NCBI GenBank assembly: GCA_003427395.1
Contig: BFEA01000155.1
Location: 2,262,047 to 2,295,370, forward strand
Origin: Chara braunii
Lineage: Eukaryota > Streptophyta > Charophyceae > Charales > Characeae
Direction: 5' to 3'
DNA length: 33,324 bases
Made by a program: the position numbers and the translations under genes. The first letter of the stretch is position 1. Each line of letters starts with the position of its first letter. Below are positions 1 through 9,389 of the stretch, one piece after another. The notes under the pieces were generated by a model. It saw only the letters and a program-made list of their open reading frames with translations, had not been told where the DNA came from and searched no databases.

Positions 1-101
1 GAGAGATGGCGGGAAGAGGGAGAGAGAAGTAGCAAGGGTGGATGGCGGAAGGCGGGAGAAAGGCCGAACGTGGGATGGTGGGAAGCGGCGGAAGAAGTCG
101 G

Positions 102-126
102 GAGAGAGAGAGAGAGAGAGAGAGAG
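102..126. repeat. (GA)n microsatellite
   Basis: An uninterrupted GA dinucleotide tract of about 25 bases inside a longer purine-rich stretch that begins at the window edge. Confidence 0.95.
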
Positions 127-195
127 CAGGTAAGTCTCCAACCTCGAGGCTGGCCAGATGAATCGAATGAATCTACCGCTGGAACATGGAAATAT

Positions 196-306
196 GCATT
201 GCGCACAGCGTGCACTGCGCACCCAGACGTGCGGCGCGCACCTCGGATCGGTGCACAGCGCGCTGCGTAGCGCACCGCGCAGCGCACAGTGCCGGTGCGC
301 AGCAAT
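196..306. repeat. GC-alternating degenerate repeat (GTGCGCA-like)
   Basis: Variants of the short words TGCGCA, GCGCAC and GTGCGC recur about a dozen times in some 110 bases. The block is largely alternating purine-pyrimidine and self-complementary, unlike the AT-rich DNA on its right. No coding function is apparent. This base pattern can favour Z-DNA or cruciforms; that is an inference from composition only. Confidence 0.6.
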
Positions 307-309
307 TAT

Positions 310-476
310 GGTCCCAAGTAGTTCACGAGATTCAATTAATTAGTTCCATATGGATTCGAGCTTTACGTCTGAGTGGCTTTGGGGAGAGGGGAAAAAAAAC
401 ATCGTGGAACTGAACGGCCCCATGTAGTTCAAGAGATTCATTGAATTAGTTCCATGTGGATTCGAACTTTTAGTTC
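310..476. repeat. Two copies of a ~60-bp direct repeat
   Basis: Positions 310-370 and 416-476 match along about 60 bases, sharing the words GTAGTTCA, GAGATTCA, TTAGTTCCAT and TGGATTCGA, with scattered substitutions. They are separated by about 45 bases of unrelated sequence containing an A-run. The origin is not recognised. Confidence 0.8.
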
Positions 477-839
477 AATGCATAGCTTCGATCCGGACAC
501 CTGGACAGGGATCCAGACTGTCCGGAGTCCGGCATCCGGTCCAGGTTTCCGGAGCCTGGTCCGGATGGTTGGAAAATGGGGGGTAGCCCAATTTTGTTTT
601 GGGTGGCCCAGGTCATATTCTTTCATTCTGGGCCGCCGTGGAAAAATACTGGGTGTTTTTTTTTAAAGTGAAATGAACCAAACACCTGTCAAGTTGAACT
701 TGCAAACACCAGCGATTATCCACACGAGAGTTCACACATGAGAAGCCAAAACGAGGTACAATCCACACTCGAAGATGTTGTCACCAATATTATTGCCAAT
801 ATTCAAGAATGTTTGTCACCCACACATACACACAGCAGG

Positions 840-869
840 TCTCAACCAGGTAGCAGCTATGGCTTCCCT

Positions 870-909
<40 letters not shown>

Positions 910-1490
910 CCGCCCCCTCCCCCCCTTGATTGTTACCCTGGGTACACCCACTCAGGTATCTTACACCTTGGCAGCTATGGACAACTTCACAGCCTTCTTC
1001 CTCGGGCACACAGTGCCCAAGTTGCGTAACGCACAAGCAGCAGCAGCGCTTCTGCATCTTGCAACTGAACAAATGATGAGTCGCTGTACTGTAGCAGCCA
1101 AATATAGGACTTGTCTTCGCTTGGCTTGGCTTGGCTCGGCCTGCTTCAGACCAGTACTGGTCAGCCGTGGCCTGTCTGCTGCAAAACATTTTGTTGTTCC
1201 GGTACCTTCCGGACTATCCTTGGGCATGCTGCAAAATTGGACTTGTGGACTGTCGGACTGGACATGGACGCTTCTGGACTTTTCTTCTCGGATACAGGAC
1301 AGACCTCTCCTGACCTAGGACGCTTCGGTACCGACCACTACGGACCTACGACACTTCGACCTTAGAGCCCTACGACCTACCCTACGGAAGGCCCTGGGAC
1401 TTGGGACTTGTTAGGACCTGGGACTGGGGCAGGATGTCTGCAGCGTATATCCTTTCACTCGCGCCGGCTTAATTTCGAGGCCCTCCAAGA
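840..1490 (-). mobile_element. Probable 3' LTR remnant of element A
   Basis: This stretch lies directly downstream, in minus-strand sense, of element A's chromodomain stop, where a 3' LTR is expected. On the minus strand it has a TATA-like sequence (CCTATATTTGG, near 1100-1110). It also has a run of degenerate GGACTT/GGACAT words at 1240-1440, in the position of a U3 region. Around 1140-1190 it resembles, by eye, the presumed 5' LTR of the related element D near 31700-31750 (shared words TACTGGT and GGCCTG). A CT microsatellite lies in it. I could not define TG...CA ends or find a matching 5' copy, so the limits are approximate. Confidence 0.35.
874..907. repeat. (CT)n microsatellite
   Basis: A perfect TC/CT dinucleotide run of about 34 bases followed by a C-rich stretch, within the presumed LTR remnant of element A. 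Confidence 0.95.
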
Positions 1491-1502
1491 AAAATCCCAT
1501 TT

Positions 1503-1856
1503 TTACATGTCATATATGTTCAACCCACCTCTAGCCCTCTCATAGTAGGAAACAATGTGAGGGGCTTTTTGTATAAGTTCCTCCCTGGGGAACCAGCGGT
1601 CTTCGCTGGGTTCCTGATAAGCGAACCGGACCTTATATTGTCTTTGCGGTCTACCTCGACGACCAGTCTGGAGTGTATCTTCAGCGACTATTCGATCTAC
1701 GTCATATGTCCCATCCATATCCGGTGGTATCTGGGGAGGGAACTGGTTGTTTGAAATGCAGGGAAGTAACTTAAGAGGCATGGAATATCGGGTAGGCGTG
1801 CAGGTGGGGCGGAATCTCGATCGTGTAAGATGGACCATCAGCCTCGCCCTTGACAT
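1503..1856 (-). pseudogene. Integrase C-terminal tail with chromodomain-like module (element A)
   Basis: An open stretch of 117 codons ends the element A polyprotein. Its first part (about residues 1-45) is the end of the integrase C-terminal linker. A chromodomain-like module follows from about residue 50 (YDVDRIV), through a basic GRRGRPQRQYKV segment, to DRWFPREEL and an IVSYYERA helix. In chromoviruses this module binds histone marks and steers integration; here that is inferred from family knowledge. The start is arbitrary because the upstream join to the integrase core is out of frame. The frame closes with TAA just before the presumed 3' LTR. Confidence 0.8.
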
Positions 1857-1859
1857 CTA

Positions 1860-2960
1860 AGACTTGCCATGGTCCCCTTTATGCGGGTAGCAGTTTTGGC
1901 GAGATCCCTTCCTCAGGAACGAACTCCTTAGACTTGACCCACCAGATCACCTATTGCAAATTGCGATGGTCATTGATGCTTGTTAGCTTGTTCAACCATC
2001 TGGTGCTGGGCCTTAAGGATGTTCTTCTTGACCTGCTCTAGATCTTTCTCGTACTGAACAGCAAACTCCCTCATGCCGGGTGGCAATCTTTGAATCTGAT
2101 CTGGATTCAGACAGTCAATTGGATGTCGGGGTTGCCAACCTCTGTGCAATTCATTCGCTGTACGGGCTGTGGACAAGTGCACAGAGTTCTTATAAGCAGA
2201 CTGCACCTTTGCGAGATGCTCATCCCAGTCAATCTGATCGGGTCTAATGTACATGCGAAGCACTTGCTGAAGCAGTTTGTTCATTTGCTCAGTCTGATCG
2301 TTAGTTTCCGGATGTCTGCCGGAAGACATTGTCAATTTCGATCCATAGGGTTTTATCAAGTGCTGCCAATGTTCGCCCGCGAACCTACTATCTCTATCCC
2401 TGACAATTGTTAACGGATGTTCGTAGTCTTGAACCCAATGGTTGAAAAACTCTCTAAAAGAAGAAGAAGAAGAAGAAGAAGAAGAAGAAGAAGAAGAAGA
2501 ACAGGTGATGCAATCGTGTTTCATGCCGACTCAGGTATAGGAGTGTAGGAGGTTTGCGTACGTCCTCCTCCATCCAAAATGGCCCTTTGTGTCGGGGCAC
2601 TCCCCCAAGATCAGACTCTTGATGGTATCATTATTCGAAATGCACAGTCTTTCAAACTTGCCAGTCTTCTCAAATAAAAGTCCATCAGTTACTCTATAGT
2701 CCGGGACTTCATGGGGCGTGGTCTGCACTCTCTTAATGAGTTTGCTGTAAATGGGATTGTCAGTGTATGCAGCTCTAATCTGTTGCGGCAGTTGGGGGCC
2801 GGTGTCTAAATAAGTCACAATCGCACCGAAAAAGTTTGCACGTCTACTGAGCCCATGTGCGATAACGTTGTACTTTCCCTTTACTGGCTTCAACCGGAAG
2901 TCGAACTGGTCAATCTCCCCAGCCCATCTAGTCAGCTTAGGAGTCATTCGGGCTTGGGTC
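1860..2960 (-). pseudogene. Broken integrase with an internal deletion (element A)
   Basis: The minus strand first shows the integrase zinc-binding region. A GHFGWRRTY block is present, but the first zinc-binding His is Pro (ECPDTKGH), and a stop follows SYT. The closing Cys pair survives as DCITC. The frame then runs into 14 serines encoded by a TTC/GAA microsatellite, and resumes at FREFFNHWVQDY with the second half of the core. The second catalytic Asp (VRDRDSRF) and the Glu (TEQMN) are present. The part carrying the first catalytic Asp, about 70 residues in relatives, is missing. The C-terminal part continues to about 1970. No active integrase can come from this copy. Confidence 0.85.
2457..2502. 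repeat. (GAA)n microsatellite inside integrase of element A
   Basis: About 15 GAA units on the plus strand, read as polyserine in the minus-strand integrase frame. It sits exactly where the zinc-binding region ends and where the first half of the catalytic core should be, so it marks a deletion junction or repair site. Confidence 0.95.
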
Positions 2961-4356
2961 TTCAACCAGCGTAGAGTCTTGTGGCCAGAATAGACTTTGA
3001 AGTTTGAAATGTTGACCTAGCAGATAGTGTCGTCAATGGTTCAACGCTTCTCTCAAGGCAAATAACTCTCGTTCGTATGTTGAAGCAGTGACCTTCTCGC
3101 TAGACAATCTACATGATGTGAACTCTACTGGCATATACCCCTATCCATCATTCTGTTGGAGTACAACGCCTATGCCTATACCCCTCTCCATCGTACTGTT
3201 GGAGTATAGACCCTAGCACATGAATGGCAAGGATGGATCTGCCACCTTGAGGACCGAGTATTCTATTAGTGCCTTTTACTGAGTATTCTATTGGTGCCTT
3301 TTCCAGCTTCTTGAACGCTGAAGTACGGTCTTTATCCCAATTCCAGACAGTTTCTTCCCTCGACAACTTACGCAACGGTGCAACGATCATCGTGAAATTT
3401 AGCACAAACTTTCAGCAGTAATTTGATAATCCCAAGAACACCTTAGTTCAGTCAATGTGTGTGGTGTGGGTCAATCTTTTATTGCTGCTATCTTTGCGTC
3501 CTCCGATCTGATCCCATCTCTGTCCAATACATGACCCAGATACTAGACTTGACGCTTAGCCCATTCGCATTGCTTCGGGTTCACCTTGAAGTTTGCAGGG
3601 CATAGCTTCTCTAAAACTAACCGCAAATGTTGTTGATGCTCCTCTAGGACCTTACTAAAAATCAAATATAATCTAAATACACTAATACAAACTTACCTAG
3701 CCACTCGCGAAAGAGATCATTCATGCATCTTTGGAAAGTGGCAAGGGCATTCGACAAGCCAAACGCCAATGCCACAAACTTGTAGTGGCCATAGTGAGTC
3801 CTAAACGTCTTGTGCTGGTCTTCGGGTTCTACCTCTATCTGATGGTAACCCAACTTCAAGTCGATCTTTGAGAAATACTTGCAGCCCTGCACTCTATCCA
3901 ACAAGTCATCTATCATCAGCAAAGGTTCGACATTCTTGACTATAATCGCAATTAGACACTGATAATCTATGCACATACGCAACTCACCTTCTTTCTTGGG
4001 AACAAACAAGACTGGTGCGCCGTACAGCGAGGAGTTGGGCTTTATCCAACTTTTCTCTGTCAATTCATTAAGCTGTTTGCGCAGCTCGTCGAGTTCTTTG
4101 GGAGACATGCGATAAATTGGCCATGTGGGAATTCGGTCGCTGGGCTTTATCTCTATCCAATGCTTGATCTCTCTCTCTCTACTACTCCCGTTGGACTCTC
4201 TCCCACGTCAGCGAACTCGTCCACTAGTTTTTCTACTACTTGCGGCGTTGGAATCTCCTCCTTTTTGCCTTCACTCACCGGTCTAAAGTACGCTATGAAG
4301 ACCTGGTCAACCAAGTCGGCCTTGACCACGTGCCTGGCGAACGCGGGGGCACTCAA
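2840..4356 (-). pseudogene. Reverse transcriptase-RNase H (element A)
   Basis: The minus strand opens with the protease-RT linker (4356-4153) and then RT fingers and palm (4108 onward): MSPKELDEL, the GAPVLFVPKK block, RMCIDYQCL, then KYFSKIDLKLGYHQI with the first catalytic Asp. The YxDD box at 3668-3679 reads Y-L-D-Y, so one of the paired catalytic aspartates is lost, and a TGA follows closely. The thumb and connection region (3660-3400) is recognisable across stops and frameshifts. RNase H fragments follow. Its C-terminus is at about 2960-2860, with KGKYNVIAHGLSRR, where relatives have ADALSR. The copy cannot make an active polymerase. Confidence 0.88.
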
Positions 4357-4380
4357 TACAACAAAGGGACAGATGGGACT

Positions 4381-4775
4381 CTAATCCAAACTCGTCAAAC
4401 AGCCGCAATTTCGTTTTGCCTCTCTGGGGGCTGACAGCCAACCTTTATGCTCACCCATCTTTACATCTGCTCGCGCGACTTCTCCCCAATCCGTTCCTAG
4501 AATCAGGTCAAAGGGTAGGTTATCCTCCACTAAGAGTGTCAGCGATGGCAAATTCTCTCCCTCCAACCCCTCCAATCGGAAGTATGCCTTAACCCCTTCG
4601 ATGTAATCCTCAACTCTCATTTCGCGATTGTCTGCGAGCCTACTAACTACCGGCTCGTCCAACTTTTAAACCTTCATGCCAAGGTGCATCTTCTTCCATC
4701 CCCTTTCGCTGATGTAACTGTGCGTGGACCCACTATCAACTAACGCACCTACTCTACATTTGCTAATATAAGTTG
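4381..4775 (-). pseudogene. Aspartic protease (element A)
   Basis: A retropepsin-type protease would cut the gag-pol polyprotein. The catalytic triad D-S-G is present at 4729-4737 in the context GALVDSGSTHSYIS. After GMKV a TAA at 4666-4668 interrupts the frame; 93 open codons follow with KLDEPVVSRLADNREM and the typical C-terminal LILGTDWGEVA. Element D has the same arrangement without that stop. The active-site residues are intact, but the stop makes a full-length product impossible without read-through. Confidence 0.85.
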
Positions 4776-4789
4776 CCCTTTGCTCTTCT

Positions 4790-5745
4790 TCTTCATTTCG
4801 GCCCAAGCTTGGCGACAAGTAATCAGCTCATCACCTATGCCTGTGAGGGAAACACTTTAGAGAGACCCTAGCACAAGCAGTCTCTGTACAACTAATTGGG
4901 TGAGGACCTACATCAGTCTCTACCATTGGGACCTTCAGACAGGAGGGTACCTGGTCAGCACGCGCTTCTACCTGTAGACAGGAGGGTACCTGGTGAGCAC
5001 GCGCTTCTACCTGTCTGTCTATGTCTGAAGGCCCAGTAGGAGCGATTGCATCTCCAACTGGCTGCTCCCTTTGGGTGGTGGTAGTCAAAGCAAAAACAAA
5101 CAATGTGGTTGGGGTCACCATACTTTAGGCATTGGTTTGCCATTAACCTTTTCTCCCACAACGACTTCTCAATGCCCATCTCTTTCCATGGCTCCCCGTC
5201 TACAAGTCCTAGGTGTTCCGGCCATGGTCTGCGTCCTCTACCTCTTCCTCTTGAGGAGGAAGGACCGTGTTTGCCTTGCCAGGAACCATACCCCCTACCT
5301 TCCACGTAGTAGCTACCTTTGTTGCTACTCCCCTGGTGTCGCATCCTCGGCCTCCACCTCTACCTCAGCCTCCTCTTTGTCGCCCTCCCCAGCGGGCTGT
5401 AGCAGCCGATAGTCCCCTTCGTGGGCTACTTGGTTGTTGTTGGGTTCCTCTAGTCCATAATCAATATTTTCGTAGGGCAATGCTTTGACGTCGCCCCCCT
5501 CAAGGGTGACTTGAAGACTCTCTCTCCCTTCTATGTTGCCTGCGATGGTCTTGTTCTTCCATCTTCCCCCTTTCTGCAAGTCTTTCCAATAATGGCAATA
5601 GTTGGACTCCATCAGGAAGCCAACCTGATCTACGACAATCTAACTAAACTTCTCGTATGTCATGCCGTCCTTTTTCGTGCGGGGGTACAAAGTGGTTCTG
5701 AGGGGATCAGGCAGAGCTCTAGCAAAGTTATGGAGATGGGCATTG
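4790..5745 (-). pseudogene. Partial gag with degenerate CCHC knuckle (element A)
   Basis: The minus strand encodes the C-terminal half of a gag protein. From about 5740 it shows NFARALPDPL, GMTYEKF, a stop, then NYCHYWKDLQ and an acidic stretch, all with direct counterparts in element D gag (28178-28861). At 5090-5131 lies a nucleic-acid-binding knuckle whose second Cys is Tyr (CLKYGDPNHIVCFC), so the CX2CX4HX4C pattern is broken. Around 4955-5010 a short segment is tandemly duplicated (the word AGGAGGGTACCTGGT twice). The N-terminal half of gag is absent because the element ends at the junction with element B. Confidence 0.82.
4936..5013. repeat. Short tandem duplication in gag of element A (~38 bp x2)
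   Basis: The words GACAGGAGGGTACCTGGT and AGCACGCGCTTCTACCTGT each occur twice in a row, with one substitution between the copies. The unit is about 38 bp, so the duplication is not a multiple of three and shifts the frame. Confidence 0.85.
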
Positions 5746-6480
5746 AGAAGCATCAGCCTTGGTACCCAAAGACTCCTCTGAAACCACCCTGAACCTTCTC
5801 AGGTGATAAGAAGGATGAGGCTCTCGACACTTGGTTGAGAACGGTACCAATGTGGGTAAGGGCAAAAAGGACGCTATTAGAGGAAGAGGTGATCATTGGC
5901 GCCTCATATCTTGAGGGTTCAGTAGCACGATGGGTAGATGAATTAGTAGCCTCGAAAGTGCTCGGGGGGCGCATGAACGATTGGGCTAAGACCTGTATTT
6001 TAAAGAGCTTTATGGAGTTGGTAGAAATGCGATAGCACAGCCCTCGGCAAGCCCAGCAGGCCACTGACGCGTTGACCCGGCTTGATATTAAGAAGTACAA
6101 TTCCGCGCGTGAACTTACCTCTACCGTGGAGCGTCTCATTGTCGTCTTCGGCGTGTGCTATGATCCAGAGGTCTTAATGGCCATGTTCTCGAGATGTCTT
6201 CCCACAGACGTCAAGAACTTGCTGGTCAGCGAGGCCAACATTGAATATCATACTCTGGACTCCTTTAGCAAGAAGGCCCTAGACTTAGAGGCTAGGCTAG
6301 GAGGAGCCCAACAACCCTCTATGGACGTAAGAAAGAAGAAGAGTCCACAAGAGTGGAAGAAGAAATGTAGTGTGATGATGATGATTCCGAAGGGAATCGA
6401 ACTGAGATCGATGATTATTCCGAGTTAGTGGATGAGACAAAGTTTGAAGACGAGGATAGTGTTTAAGGTAGCAACCTCGC
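5746..6480 (+). pseudogene. Partial gag, capsid region (element B)
   Basis: The first recognisable segment (5760-6035) includes a FSGDKKDEAL-like region read in shifted frames, then TVPMWVRAKRTLLEEEVIIGASYLEGSVARWVDEL. The same block occurs in element C at 19380-19535 on the opposite strand. A stop ends it at 6033-6035, and a second open stretch (6072-6428) continues the capsid with TSTVERLIVVFG, SRCLPTDVKNLL and SKKALDLEARLGG. The N-terminal coiled-coil part seen in element C is missing. Gag would form the particle shell; this copy cannot. Confidence 0.8.
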
Positions 6481-6628
6481 TTCGCTAGTAAAGGTTAAGG
6501 CAAGTGGTCGCCGCAAGGGCAGTCAACAAAAGAGTCGGGGGCAGACCCAAAACTCAAACAAGACACCAGCTTGGTAGACGGCGGGTCTGCATAAGGATGT
6601 GTGGCGAGACCGCTGTTCACAAGGAGCT

Positions 6629-6670
6629 TGCATCAACTGTGGCGAGTACGGCCATCAGGAGTTCAGATGC
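6629..6670 (+). pseudogene. Gag CCHC zinc knuckle (element B)
   Basis: Fourteen codons read CINCGEYGHQEFRC, a perfect CX2CX4HX4C nucleic-acid-binding knuckle. The frame runs into a TAG 18 bases later and is not open to the capsid region upstream, so the motif survives inside a broken gag. The knuckle would bind the element RNA during packaging. Confidence 0.85.
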
Positions 6671-6899
6671 AAGAACGCGAAGGTATCGTAGAAGATGCCT
6701 CCCAAAGGTGGTTTTGGGAATTCTTCTTCCCATAGTGGGGTTTCTACGAGCTCCAGTTCGGGAAAGACATCGGGCCAGTAAAAGTTGTAGTTGCTTCTAT
6801 TCCTGATGAAGTGGGCGATGTACCCTTCCCACTTCAAGAGATGGCCAAAGGTATTGACTCTTTAGTCACCCCGCAAACAAAACGTGACCCAACGATACT

Positions 6900-7400
6900 T
6901 TGTTCGTTGAATGTGTTTGAGGCCCGAGTGGTCGGTAAGGGGCCCTCGTGAGTCTTGGGTGGTGCTAAGTAGAGGTCCTAGAGGGGAACACTTTGTTGTG
7001 GAAGTCGGTGTAGGTGGCCACAAGTGTGGTGCCTTCGTAGACATCGGCTCCATGCGAAACTTAAGTCGCGAGTGCGTTGAGAGACTGCGCCCAGGGGACC
7101 GGGTGTAGCGCTTGGGTAGATCTAGCCGACAAAGGGTGCATGGTTGTTGATGACTACGTTAAGGGCGTAGTCTGCACCTTCTATTATGGAGGTGGGGAAC
7201 TTAATCATAAGATTTCGTTCCTAGTTATCGACGACTTCCCATTTGACATGTTGTTAGGTATGTACTACGTCGAGGTTGCAAAGCCCCAGTTTGATTGGGA
7301 CCGAAACGTGCTTAAGCATGTACTACTGAAAGGGAGGACAGTCAGACTCGCAAAGTATAAGGCTAGCAGTCTGATAGACACTTAGGGTGTATGTGTGCAT
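6900..7400 (+). pseudogene. Aspartic protease with altered active site (element B)
   Basis: The first segment (6911-7108) carries the fold around the active site, but the catalytic D-S/T-G reads D-I-G at 7040-7048 (AFVDIGSMRN). After a frameshift, a second segment (7077-7385) shows ISFLVIDDFPFDMLLG, matching the hydrophobic C-terminal strand of retropepsins (compare LILGTDW in elements A and D), then VEVAKPQFDWDR. Ser or Thr is normally required next to the catalytic Asp, so this protease would be inactive even if it were in frame. Confidence 0.78.
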
Positions 7401-7529
7401 TAGCATTCTACAATTACTATAAACAGAACCAAGAGGAGGGTATGTACTCAATTTTTTGTCTTTGAGAAAGGGGAGGCCGTTAAAACACCCCCAGAGATAG
7501 AAAATATCATAGCAAGGCACCCTAATCTG

Positions 7530-8467
7530 TTTGAGGAGCCTTCATGAGTTGTAGAAAGGGAGGTTGTCCATTCCATAGAGATAGTTCAAGGAAGCAAGAT
7601 ACCTAAAGGAAAGATCTATAGGATGGCACTTGTCATGTTAGACAAACTTGAGCAATAACTGAAAGAACTCACAAAAAAGGGTTGGATACCACCTAGAACC
7701 TTCCCCTTTCGGCTTACCAGTCCTATTGTCCCGAAGGAGGATGACACTGAGGATGTGCACTGATTATAGAGGCCTCAATGCCATTATTGTTAAGAACGCA
7801 GAACCTCTATCGCGCATCAACGACCTTTTGGATAGGGTGCAGGGAGGCAAGTACTACACCAAAATAGACTTGAAAATCGGCTACCACATCGATGGCCTTT
7901 TTGGATAGGGTGCAGGGATGTAAGTACTATACCAAGATAAACTTGAAATCCGACTACCATCAAATTGTCATTAGACCAGAGGACCAGCACAAAACCGCAT
8001 TGCAGGTACACTCTGTACGAGTTTGTGATGATGCCCGTTGGCCCTTGCAATGTACCGGGTACATTCCAGCACACCATGAATAGGATATTCCATGACTACT
8101 TAGATAAGTTCCTCGTCGTGTACCTCAGTAGAACTGTTGAGGAGCATGCTCAACATCTAGAAATTGTACTTTCACTCCTTCGACAACACAAGTATAAGAT
8201 TAACTTAGAGAAATGCGAGTTTGGTCGTGTTAAGATTGTATTTGGGTCATGAGATATCCGCGGAAGGGATATGGCCCGAGGATGCGAAGGTGGCTAGCAT
8301 TCATGATTGGCCACGACCTCAGTCTGTGACCGTGGTCAGATATTCTTAGGGATGATCGACTACTACTACAACTTTGTGAAAAATTATAGCATTGTGGACT
8401 CCCCTTTGAGTGATCTAACTCACCTTGACACACCATGGTAATGGACCGATGAGTGTGAGGCAACTTT
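7530..8467 (+). pseudogene. Reverse transcriptase with internal duplication and catalytic deletion (element B)
   Basis: RT blocks run in order: MALVMLDKLEQ (linker), RMCTDYRGLNAIIVKNAEPL, DDLLDRVQG-like and KIDLK. A 73-bp stretch is then repeated out of frame (7824-7970). Further on come MMPVGPCNVPGTFQ and FLVVYLSRTVEEHAQHLE. Aligned to element D, where YLDD is followed by MLVFSK, element B goes straight from YL to SRT at 8121-8132, so six codons including both catalytic aspartates are gone without a frameshift. The thumb region continues (HEISAEGIWPEDAKVA, then LGMIDYYYNFVKNYS). The frame ends in the first residues of RNase H (WTDECEATFNR), where the sequence jumps into integrase. Confidence 0.85.
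7824..7970 (+). repeat. 73-bp imperfect tandem duplication in RT of element B
   Basis: The segment starting near 7824 (CTTTTGGATAGGGTGCAGGG, then an AAGTACTACACC-like part) recurs 73 bases further on with about 15% substitutions. In both copies it encodes the LDRVQG and KIDLK region of RT. Because 73 is not a multiple of three, the second copy lies in another frame. Confidence 0.85.
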
Positions 8468-9363
8468 CAATCGAAATGTGGAAGAAGGCTGCAAAACGGA
8501 TGGACAGCCAACTCCATATGACTTATGGGAATCATCCAGAAACCAACGGGCCAGCTGGACAGATGAACCAAGTGGTGCAGCATGTGCTGAGGAGGCAATA
8601 CATTAAGCCCAACCAAGATGACAGGGGTGAGAAGTTACGTCTCATTGCCAACGTGTACAACAATGTTGTGCTGTGTCAGTAGGAATCAGCTGCATCTGAG
8701 GTGGAAGCCTACGTCTTCTCTAGACTTCCTCCTGCCTGAAAACCGATCTGCTGCAAATCCTGGAACCATAAAATTTGGAGTCCAATATGAGAATTTGCTG
8801 CAGCAAGCTGTCGAGCACATCAAGAAATCTCACGAAGCAAGGATTGCTTTTGATACAAACATTGACCACAGTCCACATTTCAGGTAGGGGAACGTGTCTG
8901 GGTTAAGTCTAGTGAGCTAGGACATGAATTCGGCATCTCTAGAAAACTAATGCCTCAATACTTTGGTCCTTGGAGAGTCTTGGATATTGTGGATAGTGAA
9001 CTGGATGGTCCCTCGTATGTGATTCGTATCCCTGGTCACTTGTGCACTTACCCTGTGTTTCACGCCTCAAAGCTTGCACCTTTCGCTGAGACACAGCAGT
9101 TCCCATCAAGGAGATCAATGCTGCCCCCAACCATGGATGGCCACGTGGACGTCGACGACATTTTGGAGCACAGAGGCATGCCTGTTCCTAAGCCTGTGGG
9201 TAGAGGAAGACCGCCGAGACCCAAGAGGGAGTATCGGGTCCAATTCAGGCATCTCACAAATCCAAAAGAAGACCGATGGTTCACAAGAGAGGAACTGATT
9301 GAAACAGCACCTCAAATTGTGGCAGACTATGAAAGAAGGTTGAAGGGGAGGGCACATGCATAG
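8468..9363 (+). pseudogene. Integrase second half plus chromodomain-like tail (element B)
   Basis: The sequence enters the integrase core at EMWKKAAKRM, just after the position of the second catalytic Asp. The region with the catalytic Glu reads GNHPETNGPAGQMNQVV: relatives have Gln-Ala-Glu-Gln, so the Glu is now Gly. Two frameshifts (near 8680 and 8890) separate the segments. From 8950 the frame is open for 137 codons: PQYFGPWRVLDIV, a YVIRIPGHLCTYPVFHASKLAPF C-terminal domain, then DVDDILEHRGM and the chromodomain-like module (REYRVQF, DRWFTREEL, IVADYERR), ending at TAG 9361-9363. The zinc-binding domain and first half of the core are deleted. Confidence 0.87.
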
Positions 9364-9389
9364 AAGCATCTCAGTGGACTTTCAAAGCT

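Larger units (their letters stand above)
1..839. other. Non-coding left flank with short repeats
   Basis: I see no convincing gene here. The stretch starts with purine-rich DNA, a GA microsatellite, a GC-alternating block and a 60-bp direct repeat (listed separately). Around 480-560 the motif TCCGG/CCGGA recurs in a degenerate way with small inverted repeats. The possible reading frames are short, low in complexity and match no family I know. Confidence 0.6.
1503..5745 (-). mobile_element. Element A: truncated, decayed Ty3/gypsy retrotransposon (family 1)
   Basis: Read on the minus strand, domains occur in Ty3/gypsy order: partial gag with a CCHC-like knuckle, protease, reverse transcriptase, RNase H, integrase and a chromodomain-like tail. 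The order RT-RNase H-integrase separates Ty3/gypsy from Ty1/copia. Gag starts abruptly near 5745, so the gag N-terminus, leader and 5' LTR are missing. Frameshifts and stop codons interrupt every domain, and the integrase core carries a deletion marked by a GAA repeat. Its gag, protease and RT are recognisably the same family as element D. It is a dead copy. Confidence 0.93.

Noticed and set aside
926-1318. 130-codon plus-strand frame as a gene
   Set aside because: It overlaps the presumed LTR remnant and simple repeats, and its residues match no family I know.
4900-5020. A CRISPR-like array (short repeats in gag of element A)
   Set aside because: Only two adjacent copies with no spacers, inside a retrotransposon gag, in a eukaryotic context.
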